Source: Veronia pacifica (lineage in GTDB: Bacteria; Pseudomonadota; Gammaproteobacteria; Enterobacterales; Vibrionaceae). Taken from it: a stretch of DNA of 64,000 bases. Position 1 is the first letter of the stretch. Every line of letters starts with the position of its first letter. The notes beneath the pieces were generated by a model that searched no databases, was not told the DNA's origin, and saw only the letters and a program-made list of their open reading frames with translations. The stretch lies in the NCBI RefSeq assembly GCF_001707825.1, contig NZ_LYBM01000012.1:1-64000 (forward strand), written 5' to 3'. The translations under genes were made by a program, and so were the position numbers. This document shows, piece by piece, positions 1 through 10,362 of this stretch.

Positions 1-3000
1 CTGGTGCCGTCAGGGCTCCCCCTGACGCTGGAGTTGGACACCACCGCCGATGTAGGAAATGACTTTGCAATCGTTCCTGCTCTATCGGACGGCATTTATA
101 ACAATGATGAATATGAAAATAACAGTTTCTCCCTTCAGGGATCGATACAGCTGATCTCGATAAAGTCACCATTGTACTCAGCATGGAAGGAAGGCCAGAC
201 TACACATTAGAACGTCCAGCGTCTGATCTCAGTATTCCTAGTGATATTTTTGTTACCGCAGGGATGACCGAAGGGCAGATATCGATTGCGGCAACGGTGA
301 CCGACGTCGCCGGAAATACTAAGAACGCAAAGGAAATACAGGTAACTATTGATAGAACAGCGGATAAAGACAGTGATTTTGAATTGGTGCCCAGTGTAAT
401 GGGTGCGCCATTTGGCACAGCTGATCTTTCTGAGAATAATTTGTTCAGCTTTAGCGGCGATGATGATGATAAACAGAAAATTGTTGTGACCTTTAAGCAT
501 GAGAACGAGCCACTTGTGACAAGAACTTTAACTGCTCCTGACTTCACTTTCCCTGATGACGTTTTGCGAGGCTTTGGTGCGGGAGAAGTTGCAGTTAATG
601 CTACCATTTACGATGCAGCGGGTAACACCGCTCAAGCGGCAGAGGTGAAAATTGAGATTGATTTATCTGCAGATACTGAAGGTGATGACTTTGAAATCGT
701 TCTAGACATTGAAGATAAAAAATATAATGCAGATGAATACACAGAAAATAGTTTTACGTTGAGTGGATTTGATTCCGACATTAAAAATATCACCATTATA
801 TTCACTCAGGATGGTGTGACATCAGATCCTATTGTCCTTCCTTCTCCATTTACCGTCGCTAAAAACATTTTTGCTCAAGCTGGCCTCGATCATGGTGAAG
901 TAAAAATTGATGCATTCGTAACAGATAACGCAGGAAATACGGTCAATGCTCCTCCTCAAATTATTGAAATAGATACTTCCGCAGATGGTGATGATAGAAA
1001 GCTCGCTATTATTCTCGACAATCCAGATGGTCTCTATAATATTGATGAAATAGACACAAAGAGCTTTTCAATTTTCGGTACGGACACGGATATCGAAACC
1101 GTAGTAGTCAGACTCACCAGAGTTTCTGACAGCACATTTGAGGATTTTGAACTTAATAAGCCAGCTTGGAATGTAGATAAGAATATATTCAAAGACTTCG
1201 ATGGTGACATTGAGATTAGTGTTACAGTTACTGATACCGAGGGAAACACGGCTTCTGCTAAACCTAAAACTATTACTATTGATAAAACAGCCGACGTCGA
1301 TAGTGACTTTGAGATCGGCATAAATTCACCTGACAAACTGGTTAATAAAACTGAATCCACTGACTTACCGATAAAGTTGATAGGTATAGATAATGATACC
1401 AAGACTATCGAAGCATATTTTTATCACAAAGATAGCCCTGAAAATAAGTTCACCATTAATATCACCCAAACAGATGATGATACGTGGGTTGCAGACAACA
1501 TTGATATTTCCTCTCTTGACGATGGTCAGATTATTTTAGAGGCTATCGTAACCGACAATGCGGGTAATACCACTGTCACGACCACTGATGAATTCACCCT
1601 CGATAAAGTCGCCCAGAAACCGATATCTGTCTCATTTGAGGCGGATATAAGTGAGGATGGCTACCTTCAAGATGAAGAATATAACGCAGTCTCAACCGTC
1701 GTCAGAATTTCTCTGCCCAACGACGCAGAGGCGGGTAATCTTTTGTATGTCTACGACAGTAAATCAGAGTTAGAGAAACAATACACATTGACAGAAGGTG
1801 ACATTTCTAACGGATATTACGAGGTTTCTCCGCAATCACCTGCAGATAATGAGGTGTTGACAGTAAGAAGTTACATTGTTGACAGTGCAGGCAATCAGTC
1901 TGAAACAACAACTGCGTCTATCGAGAGGGATATCAAAGCTGATCGAGGTCAGGTGTTGCGTGTTGAGATACCTGAAAGCCTTGAGAATGTGAGTGGTGAC
2001 GAACAAAAAGATTTGGCGTTTTCATTGGTCGGTGTTGATAACGACATCAAGGACGACGGTATAACCGTGAGGTTTATTGATGTTAATAAAGAGTCGGTAT
2101 TAGGTCAGGCAATTAAAAATGAAGATGGCTTCTGGGTGATAAAAGGTGATGTCAGCTCGCTTGATGATGGAGATATTAAGATTGAGGTCACCGCAGAAGA
2201 TAAAGCAGGAAACACTATCATTAACGACAACTCGACAATAAATAAAAATATTCAGGCAGACTTCACGGGTGAATTTTGTTTGAAGGTCGACCAAGAAGAT
2301 CTGTTGGTTAACAAAGTTGAGAGTAACAAGGTTGAATATGACTTCGAAAATTTGGACGAGCGTGTCAACAGGGTAAAGATTGTTGTCACAGACTCGACAG
2401 GTAAGAACAAAAATGAAGTCGAAGGTAAAGTGTCACTCTTTGGTGATAAATATTTTGATATATCAGAATTTGATGATGGTGAAATAACCTTCAATATTAC
2501 TTTTTATGATGAACATGATAATAAGAGAGACTTTGTTGAAACCATTACGCTTGATAAATCTGTGGCTAATGAGTTCCGATTGGCAGCATCATCTGATGCT
2601 GGATTTGAAGATGATGATGAAAGGACAAACGACACTACGCCGACTTTCACCGGTATAACTGATAAAGACGGAAAAATATCATTAACGATTAATGGTAAAA
2701 CGCATACGAATATTATCGTAAATGATGAAACAGGAGAGTGGAGTTTTACGTTACCAGAAGAGGATGCACTAAACATTGATGGGCCCTATGAAGTAAATGT
2801 ACATGCTGAAGATAGGGCGGGTAACACTAAAAATGCGGAACCAGTAACGTTTGAGCTCGAAACAACACTTCCTGAGAATTTTAATAACTCAGGTATTTTA
2901 GAAGAAGATGATACGGGGATCAGCCAAACTGATGAAATAACGAGCGAGCGTCAACCTTCGTTCTCAGGCACGGTAGAAGCAGGTTGCCGAGTTACGCTTT

Positions 3001-6000
3001 ACATAGATGGTAAGGAATATCCAGCGACTGTTAATGGTGAACAATGGGAGGTCACTGTCACTACTCCGTTGGCTGAAAATAAAACCCACACCTACCAAGT
3101 CGTGGCGATGGATGTGTTTGGCAATACCAGCGTTATTGATCAACAAACACTGATAATAGACACGAAGGCCCCTGACATCACTTCATCCATTGAGCCGTCA
3201 GCAGATAAGGTATTAATTGAAAATACAACAAATGATGTCACTCCCTCTTTTAGAGGAACATTATCCGATCAAATTAAGGTCGCTAGCGTCCAAATGTATT
3301 TTAATGACAATGGCACCGAGAGGGAAATAAGCGTTAGTCTAAACGAGGGCAAAACCGAATGGACTGCTGATTGGCTCTTCGATGCTCTTACACATGGAGA
3401 TTATCAGTACCGCCTGGTTGCAGCAGACGAGGCTGGTAACAGTGAATCCTACAATTTCAATTTCTCTGTCGATTTGAGGGCTGAGGTCACCGTAGATTTG
3501 CTAAGCGATACTGGCACGCAATCGTTAAAAGTCGAAAATATTACTAATGTTGAACAACCCGCTATTGGAGGAAGGGGCGACCCGGATTCCAGTATCGTCC
3601 TGACCTATTTAAATGCTGACGGTGGTGAGGTGACGCAAAATGTAGCTGTGAATTCAGTGGGAGACTGGTCGTACACAATTACTGATCCGCTGGGTGAGGG
3701 CAACAATACAATCACTGTCACTCTAACCGACCCGTTCGGCAATGAGGACGTCGCCGAACTTAACTTCATATTAGATACCACACCACCAGCGGAGCTAAAC
3801 TATGCCCTCGATGCGGATACTGGCTCTGATGACAATGATTACGTCACGTCTAACCCTAAAGTTGAGATTTCCAATCTGGAGTCAGGTGCCTTTTGGGAAT
3901 ATTCCTTAGACGCTGGTGTGACATGGACAAAAGGGCAAGGTACATTTTTCAACGTACCTGACGGTACCTATATCACTGATCAGGTGCAGCTTCGTCATAC
4001 GGATAAGGCAGGAAACAATGCCGTCTCTAAACTTCCTGCGATCACAATAGATAAAACGGTCGAGCAATTGAATTATGAGCTTGAAGCAGACACTGGCTCA
4101 AATACAAACGACAAAGTGACATCTAACCCCACCATTGAAGTGTCCAATCTGGAGGCTGGTGCCTCCTGGCAATACTCGCTCGACTCTGGTGCGACATGGC
4201 AAACGGGACAAGGTACAACGTTTGATTTAGCCGAGGGCGTTTATGTCGCTGACCAGATACAGCTTCGTCACACTGACAGGGCCGGAAACAGTGAAGATAC
4301 ACTTCTACCCGAGATCACCATTGACAACACGGTTGCAAATCTGACGTATTCCCTCCGAGAAGATACGGGTGAAGACTCAAGTGACAATGTGACCTCTAAT
4401 CCAACAATTGACATCGCTAATTTAGAAGCGGGTGCAACGTGGGAGTACTCCCTAGATTCTGGTGTGACATGGGTAACAGGACAAAATACATCATTTAATG
4501 TGCCCGAGGGTGAGTACGGAGCCAACGAGGTTCAGATTCGTCATATTGATAAAGCTGGAAACGTTGTTGATACTAAACTCGCGGCGATCACAATAGATAC
4601 CACGGTTGAGAGACTGACATTTTCGCTCAGAGATGACACTGGCTCCAGCGCATCGGATAAGGTGACATCCAATTCTACGATCGACATTTCCAACCTAGAG
4701 CAGGGAGCTTCTTGGCAATACTCGCTAGACGCTGGTGAGACATGGATAACCGGGCAAGGTACATCGTTCACGTTGCCAGAGGGCGTGTATGCAACAAACC
4801 AGATACAGCTTCGCCATACTGATAAAACAGGGAACGTTGCAGATACTCTTCTCCCCGAGATCACCATAGACAAAACAGTTGAGAATCTGACGTATTCCCT
4901 CCGAGAAGATACAGGTGACGATACAAACGATAATGTGACCTCCAATCCAACAATCGACATCGCTAATTTAGAAGCGGATGCAACGTGGGAGTACTCCCTC
5001 GATTCTGGTGTGACATGGATAACAGGACAAAATACATCGTTTAATGTGCCCGAGGGCGAGTATGGAGCCAACGAGATTCAGATTCGTCATACCGATAAAG
5101 CTGGAAACGTTGTTGATACTAAACTCGCGGCGATCACAATAGATACTTCGGTTGAGAGACTGACATTTTCGCTAAAAGAGGACACTGGCTCCAGCGCATC
5201 GGATAAGGTGACATCCAATTCTCAGATCGAGATTGATAACTTAGAGCAGGGAGCCTCTTGGCAATACTCGCTCGACTCCGGTGCGACATGGCAAGCTGGA
5301 CAAGGTACAAGTTTTGATGTGCCCGAGGGCGTCTATGCCGCTGACCAGATACAGCTTCGTCAGACGGATGAAGCGGGCAATAAAAATGACACCAAACTCC
5401 CAGCCATAACTATCGATAAATCAGTTACTGAAGTATCTGTTGATGTCAAATCAAAAGATGGTAGCAGTGGTGATTACAATACTCGTGATGGGATAATAAC
5501 TGTGTCTGGTGTGGAGGCAGGGGGTAGTTGGGAGTATTCAATAGATGGTGGTAACACATGGTTAGACGGAGCGAGCAGTAATCAGTTCACTTTACCTAAT
5601 CAAGGTAGCTATTCAAGCGGCAATATACAGGTAAAACATATTGACTTAGCGGGAAATTCTAAAATTACCATCTATACCAATAAAATTACTTACTCTGACC
5701 TAAATGTACAAAACATCTCTGTTGAAAACGATACGGTGGCTGAAGGCAGCGCCAATGCATTAAGCTGGAAAGTAGAATTTGACGGCCAGAATGTCGGCGA
5801 TCATCGCCTCAATCTTCAATTCACTGGTATCAATGGTTTTGATAGTGATGATGTTGAAAAACTTGAGGTCACTTACTTGCTCAATGGTCAACCACAGAAA
5901 AGCGAAGTTTCCGTCAGTGATATAAGCAATATCGAATGGATCATCCCTGACAAGGCAGAGGAAGCCACATTCAAACTTTATACTAAACAAGATACAACAC

Positions 6001-6650
6001 TTGAATCTAATGAAAGTATCAGCTTGAGTGCATCGGTTGACCATGGTGGTACTTTGATTCAGGCGAACAAGGCAGCAACAATTAACGATGACGATGATGT
6101 ATCGATTCAAGGAAGCCAAGATCCTAATCCGGCCGATTTTATCACCAATAGCGAAACACCCACATTCGAGGGTGAGGTGGAACCGGGTGCGACAGTCAGT
6201 CTTAGCGTTAACGGCGAATTTGTCGATAGTGATGTAGCAGATAGCCTGACCGGCAGCTTTAGCATTAAAGTCGATGACCCACTTACCGAAAGTAACCATA
6301 CCTACTCGCTGTCAATAAGTTATAAGAAAGATGTTGATGGAGTGTTGCAGGATATCACGACAGAGAAAACAGGAACGTTTGAGGTGGATACAACGCCACC
6401 GCCAATACTGCTCGATTCTGACGACTTAAACGAGGGAGATAGCAGCCTCGGAGGAAGCGGCTATACGGGTAACGACATCGGTGCAACCGTAAAACTACTG
6501 AAAGATGGTCAAGAACTCGGTTCAACGACGATTAAAGAAGATGGAAGCTGGGAAATTAACGACCCCAACTATTCGCAAGGTGACCAAGTGACCATTTCAA
6601 TCGAAGACATTGCTGGAAATACCAACAATAGCATTCATGATATCGGATAA
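1..6650 (+). CDS. Giant bacterial-Ig-like repeat adhesin, SiiE-like, 5'-truncated by the window and frameshifted
   Basis: This is the C-terminal part (over 2,200 residues) of a giant secreted adhesin, presumed substrate of the type I exporter encoded just downstream. The start lies outside the window. The N-terminal visible part is a run of roughly 100-residue Ig-like units recognisable by 'TADxDxDFEI', 'VTDxAGNT' and 'ITID' signatures. Seven units of exactly 91 residues follow (3795 to about 5705), then a Calx-beta-like segment ending in 'INDDDD' (about 5700-6105) and two more Ig-like units. I see no RTX nonapeptides, and any secretion signal must be in the last, Ig-like, segment. The reading frame changes from frame 1 to frame 3 near 141-144: comparison with sister repeats (SFSLQG then DTADLDK) fits loss of one base. 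The next gene (TolC-like) begins about 205 bp downstream. The SiiE assignment rests on repeat architecture and neighbours, not on close sequence identity. Confidence 0.85.
3795..5705 (+). repeat. Seven tandem 273-bp (91-residue) Ig-like coding repeats
   Basis: Unit starts fall at 3795, 4068, 4341, 4614, 4887, 5160 and 5433, each exactly 273 bp apart. Each unit carries the motifs 'DTG', 'VTSN', 'W-YSLDSG-TW', 'GQ-T-F', 'QIRHTDKAGN' and 'ITID'. Unit 3 is nearly identical to unit 5, and unit 4 resembles unit 6, so a two-unit block of 546 bp appears to have duplicated. Unit 7 has diverged clearly. Confidence 0.9.
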
Positions 6651-6855
6651 TAGTCGGTATAAAGTATGTAAATTAATTTTATAACTCATTAAAAACAACC
6701 TTATAATTAAGGGTGTGAGGATAATAAAAAAATAAAATTTCTCAGCAAGGATGCATGACACGCTTTCAGGATGAAGTATTCGGTGTCGGAATCTGCGGTA
6801 TTCTTTTAGGGATAGGTTTCGTCTGATTTGTTAACCGGACATAAGACGGCTGATT

Positions 6856-8184
6856 ATGAAAGCTCATAATTCACTTTGCATATTACTTCTGACCGCTGTA
6901 CAGAGCTTTTCAATATGTCATGCATTTGAGTTATCACCAAATGTAAATAGAACAATACGATATAGCGTATCTTTTAATGATGTGTTTGAACAAGCACTTT
7001 ATTCTTCCAGAGGTTACCGTGCTATTCAAAAAGAGCTACTGTCAAACTCTGAATTATCAAGAAAAGAAAATAACTATTATTATCCAAAGGTGTTGATCAC
7101 AGGTGAAATAAAAGAAAATTATGGTGAACCAAAAAAAGACCCAAAAACAACAGCAGACATTAAACTCACACTAAATTCGAAAGTATACGGCAGCCAGACA
7201 AAAAATCGCCAAGATGCTGCAGGAAATAATGTTTTATCTTCAGATTTTACTTTAATGAGTAAAGAAATTGAAGTGTATTTTGTTGTATTAAATTTCCTCA
7301 CCAAGATAGAGCGGACACGCCTTTATGAGAGGCAGGCTGGTGAGATTGGCAGAGAAATTGACATTCATTACCGCCAGCAGCTGAAGGCGTCTAAAGAGGG
7401 CATAGGTACTCAATCAGACGAAGTCGACGCCAGATTGAAGAAATCTCGTTTCAGCCAAACAGTATTCGGTATCACGTCAAAAATAGATAACTATTTTCGA
7501 GACTTGAAGAGTGAAACGGGCTTTATGGTAGACGGTAATACCAAGCGCGCTTACAACAAGATTGGGCTCGAATACAAAAATATTTTACCTTTACTGGAGC
7601 GTCAGCCTACTGTGTTGTCAGAAGAGGTGTTGGTAGAGAAAAACTTTGGGGTATTAAGTAATATTAAATCGCTTGAAGCTACAAAGCTATCTAGTGAAGC
7701 GGGACGAGAAAGATTTAAAATCATGCTGACGAATGAGAATGCCGTATCTTTGCTCGCCGGTAGTCCAACATCGGGTGTTAAATCGGGTGATACGGGTAAT
7801 TCTTTCTTGTCACTAAAATTTGAGCTTGATGTATTTGACCAAGCACTGGAACGTGATAAACGCTCATCGTTACATCTTTTTGAAGCGGAAAGAGAGAAAC
7901 TATTTAAACGAATTGAAGAGATGTCTGCTGAGTCTGAAGCATTGGTTTATCGCTACGAGACCTTGGTTAAGAAACGCAGTTCTATAAATAAACAAATCCG
8001 TTTAAGTAAAGATCTCATCATTAAACAGAAAAAAGAAATTGCGATAGATAAAGTAAAAAGCATAGATATTGTAGATAGCCTTATTTCATTAAACCAATCT
8101 TATATTTCATTAATGAATATCGAACTTGAACAGTTTGATATTATTTACAGGATTTTAGAAATGAAATCTGAGAGGGCTTTTTAA
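6856..8184 (+). CDS. TolC-like outer membrane component of the adhesin type I secretion system (SiiC-like)
   Basis: 442 residues. The protein starts with a Sec signal peptide (hydrophobic residues about 7-21, cleavage probably near 'CHA') and continues with long alpha-helical segments rich in Lys/Glu, as in the periplasmic barrel of TolC-family proteins. The family forms a trimeric outer-membrane duct that docks on the HlyD-type adaptor. It lies between the adhesin gene and the HlyD gene, and its TAA stop overlaps the next ATG by one base (TAATG), so translation is coupled. The sequence is too divergent for a firm family call by eye. The assignment rests on the signal peptide, helical character, length and position. 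Confidence 0.7.
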   Translation: MKAHNSLCILLLTAVQSFSICHAFELSPNVNRTIRYSVSFNDVFEQALYSSRGYRAIQKELLSNSELSRKENNYYYPKVLITGEIKENYGEPKKDPKTTADIKLTLNSKVYGSQTKNRQDAAGNNVLSSDFTLMSKEIEVYFVVLNFLTKIERTRLYERQAGEIGREIDIHYRQQLKASKEGIGTQSDEVDARLKKSRFSQTVFGITSKIDNYFRDLKSETGFMVDGNTKRAYNKIGLEYKNILPLLERQPTVLSEEVLVEKNFGVLSNIKSLEATKLSSEAGRERFKIMLTNENAVSLLAGSPTSGVKSGDTGNSFLSLKFELDVFDQALERDKRSSLHLFEAEREKLFKRIEEMSAESEALVYRYETLVKKRSSINKQIRLSKDLIIKQKKEIAIDKVKSIDIVDSLISLNQSYISLMNIELEQFDIIYRILEMKSERAF

Positions 8185-9422
8185 TGTTAACGAAAAGAAA
8201 AGAGTTTAAGTACCTTTTCTTACTGCTTATTGTCTCAGGCTTTTTGTACATACTGTTTGTCAAAAAGATTGAAGTCGTTGCACCCGGAACAGGTTTGACG
8301 GGCATTAAAGAAAGTAATGTTAACGTAAAAGCGCCTGAGAGCAGCTACATCGTCAATATTGTTGCTTCACAAGGAAATAAAATTGACGCTGGAGAACCCC
8401 TCCTCCGTTATCGCAACATGGCTGATGAGTACAAACTTGAGCAAATTGCTCAGGAACTCAATACCGATAAGCGAATTTTTCAGGAGCTCGAGGATGAGCG
8501 TTGCTTTTTGTTAAGTGACAGGTTTAGCGAATCGAAAATTGAACAGTTAAAAAAAGGCTGTAATGGCGATGAGACCTCTTATGGTGCAGGTGGTTTGTAC
8601 ATTCTGAGTTTCTATGAAGATTACCTCCAGGAAAAAAAATACCTGCTTGATATGGCTGTTGAGCACCAGAAAAAGGCTGAAGAGTTACTAAACAAACGCC
8701 AAATCCTTGCGACGAAAAAAGCCATTCATCGAAAAGCAAACGGCTCTACATTGCGATTTTATGATTTGCAAACAGAGCTGTCGGATCTCAACAGTGAAAT
8801 TGTCAGTTTCGACATCAGTAATCTTGAAAACCAGAAAAAGTTGAGTGACAAGCTCATGGTTTTTCAGATGCGTCGGTCCGAGCGTTTACTGACCATCGAT
8901 GAAAAGCTCGACACTCTTCAGATGGACATTATTCAGAAAGAGAACGAATTTAGGCTGCTCACTGAGAAGAAACAGAAGTCTCTCATTCGTTCTCCTATCG
9001 ACGGCACTGTGCTTGAGATGACAGAGGGGCTGTCTGTTGGCACCTTTGTTCAGGAGGGCAGCTCGCTGTTTGTGTTGAAAAAGGAAGGTTCCTCACAGGA
9101 GGTGTTGGCTAAGTTCGATACCAAGTATCGACACTTCCTCAATGTTGGCCGAGACGTAAAACTCAAAATTAACTCGCCCGGATTCAACAAAGTTTTCACG
9201 GGGAGAATCTCAGAGCTTAGCTCAGACTCTTTGGCGTATGAGGAACAACAGTCTTCAGGTAAACGTTATTACCGCGTCACGATCGAGCCCGATGATGAGT
9301 TTGTCAGTTTGTCTTTAAATCTTGGGATGGATGTTCAGGTATTCGTTGTTGATAACGAGGTCAGTGTTTTTGGCTTCATCCTGAGTGTGTTGCCCAGCGA
9401 TATTAAATTTGATGTGTGGTAA
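8184..9422 (+). CDS. HlyD-family periplasmic adaptor of the adhesin secretion system (SiiD-like)
   Basis: 412 residues. One N-terminal membrane anchor (residues about 9-26) is followed by the first half of a lipoyl-like domain ('VAPGTG', 'VNIVASQGNKIDAGEPLLRY', residues about 35-75), a long coiled-coil hairpin (about 80-265), the second lipoyl half ('IRSPIDGTVLEM...VGTFVQEGSSLFVL', about 270-300) and a beta-barrel region. This is the standard layout of membrane fusion proteins that link an inner-membrane ABC exporter to a TolC duct. It is translationally coupled to the TolC-like gene upstream, and three bases separate it from the next gene. In Salmonella SPI-4 the equivalent is SiiD. Confidence 0.88.
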   Translation: MLTKRKEFKYLFLLLIVSGFLYILFVKKIEVVAPGTGLTGIKESNVNVKAPESSYIVNIVASQGNKIDAGEPLLRYRNMADEYKLEQIAQELNTDKRIFQELEDERCFLLSDRFSESKIEQLKKGCNGDETSYGAGGLYILSFYEDYLQEKKYLLDMAVEHQKKAEELLNKRQILATKKAIHRKANGSTLRFYDLQTELSDLNSEIVSFDISNLENQKKLSDKLMVFQMRRSERLLTIDEKLDTLQMDIIQKENEFRLLTEKKQKSLIRSPIDGTVLEMTEGLSVGTFVQEGSSLFVLKKEGSSQEVLAKFDTKYRHFLNVGRDVKLKINSPGFNKVFTGRISELSSDSLAYEEQQSSGKRYYRVTIEPDDEFVSLSLNLGMDVQVFVVDNEVSVFGFILSVLPSDIKFDVW

Positions 9423-9425
9423 GCC

Positions 9426-9914
9426 ATGATTGGATTTGTCTCTGCGCTTTCAGCATCACTGGCCATCATCATTCTGGTGACCATTAGCGCATTGATTGGA
9501 TACATAGAGTCAATATTTCCCACCCATGGACTTATAAAGGTCGACGAAACCAAATATCGCTATGTGATGAAAGGCTATTACGTCGATGAGGCGCTTTTGC
9601 GGGAAGTTATTATTGCCGTGGACAACCTTGGGCTGACCGAAAAAGTGGGTTCTTATCAGACGGGTTGTAATTACGGTTTCAATACCAGTGAGCGTGAGAT
9701 GACAGTCATTCCAACCTTCAATTACGTCACCCTGAATCAATATTTCGCAGGTGCGATGCCTATTGATTCAATCACTGTTTATGAGGAACTCGGGGTGATC
9801 AACACCTGCTTCATCGATATCAATCTAGGCAAACGCATCTCAACTCCAGCAGTCGAAGAAGAGGTTACGGTGCCGACAACAGAAACAGTTGTCGAGGATG
9901 GCGCGGATGGATGA
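9426..9914 (+). CDS. Unknown single-pass membrane protein inside the secretion operon
   Basis: 162 residues, family not recognised. A single N-terminal transmembrane helix (residues about 4-27, 'ALSASLAIIILVTISALIGY') is followed by a roughly 110-residue domain expected in the periplasm. It contains two cysteines ('QTGCNYGF' and 'NTCFIDIN') that could form a disulfide, and the protein ends in a Glu/Thr/Val-rich tail. It starts 3 bp after the HlyD gene, and its stop overlaps the start of the next gene, so it is an integral operon member. It has no obvious counterpart among the six SPI-4 sii genes. A possible role is a periplasmic partner of the MotAB-like channel encoded next, but this is inferred from position only. 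Confidence 0.75.
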   Translation: MIGFVSALSASLAIIILVTISALIGYIESIFPTHGLIKVDETKYRYVMKGYYVDEALLREVIIAVDNLGLTEKVGSYQTGCNYGFNTSEREMTVIPTFNYVTLNQYFAGAMPIDSITVYEELGVINTCFIDINLGKRISTPAVEEEVTVPTTETVVEDGADG

Positions 9915-10362
9915 TGACAGCCTAGCTCCCTTTGTTGATGCGCTTGCGTCTGCGCTTATCGTTATGGTGTTGGTTTCAATTTTTTTTCTTGTCCAAACAG
10001 CCATGACAGTCACTGAAGAAGCCAAGTTGATCGTAGTGAGCGATAAACCAATCGCTGAGACGGAACCGACTCCTAATCCTATTATTTATCGGGAATTGAT
10101 CAGTACAGATCTTGATAACAATACTCTGACTTATCTGGTTAATTTTAAGCTTGATGATTCGCTTGTTCATCAGATTCGGTCGCAACTTTTAACGGCGAGT
10201 AGGGTGACCATAACCATTGCCAGTTCAGATTCAGAAAAAAAGAGTGTGGTGAATATTTTACGGTTTATTGGCTTTATGAATTTGCCTAATGACATTGATG
10301 TGAAAACCAAGATAGAGAAGTCCGACAAGCTGCTGTCGACACTTAGCTGGGAGATAAATTGA
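9907..10362 (+). CDS. MotB/SiiA-like single-TM proton-channel subunit
   Basis: About 151 residues from the ATG at 9907. I chose that start because 'gagga' lies 8 bp upstream. In-frame TTG 9889 and ATG 9898 are alternatives that only extend the short cytoplasmic tail. The single TM helix begins 'APFVDALASALIVMVLVSIF': the Asp at residue 11 sits at the cytoplasmic edge of the helix like the proton-carrying Asp of MotB and the corresponding Asp of SiiA. The remaining ~115 residues are periplasmic and resemble a small OmpA/MotB-like alpha-beta domain without a clear peptidoglycan-binding signature. The start overlaps the preceding stop, and the stop overlaps the next start (TGATG), so it is tightly coupled to the MotA-like partner. 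Confidence 0.75.
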   Translation: MDDDSLAPFVDALASALIVMVLVSIFFLVQTAMTVTEEAKLIVVSDKPIAETEPTPNPIIYRELISTDLDNNTLTYLVNFKLDDSLVHQIRSQLLTASRVTITIASSDSEKKSVVNILRFIGFMNLPNDIDVKTKIEKSDKLLSTLSWEIN

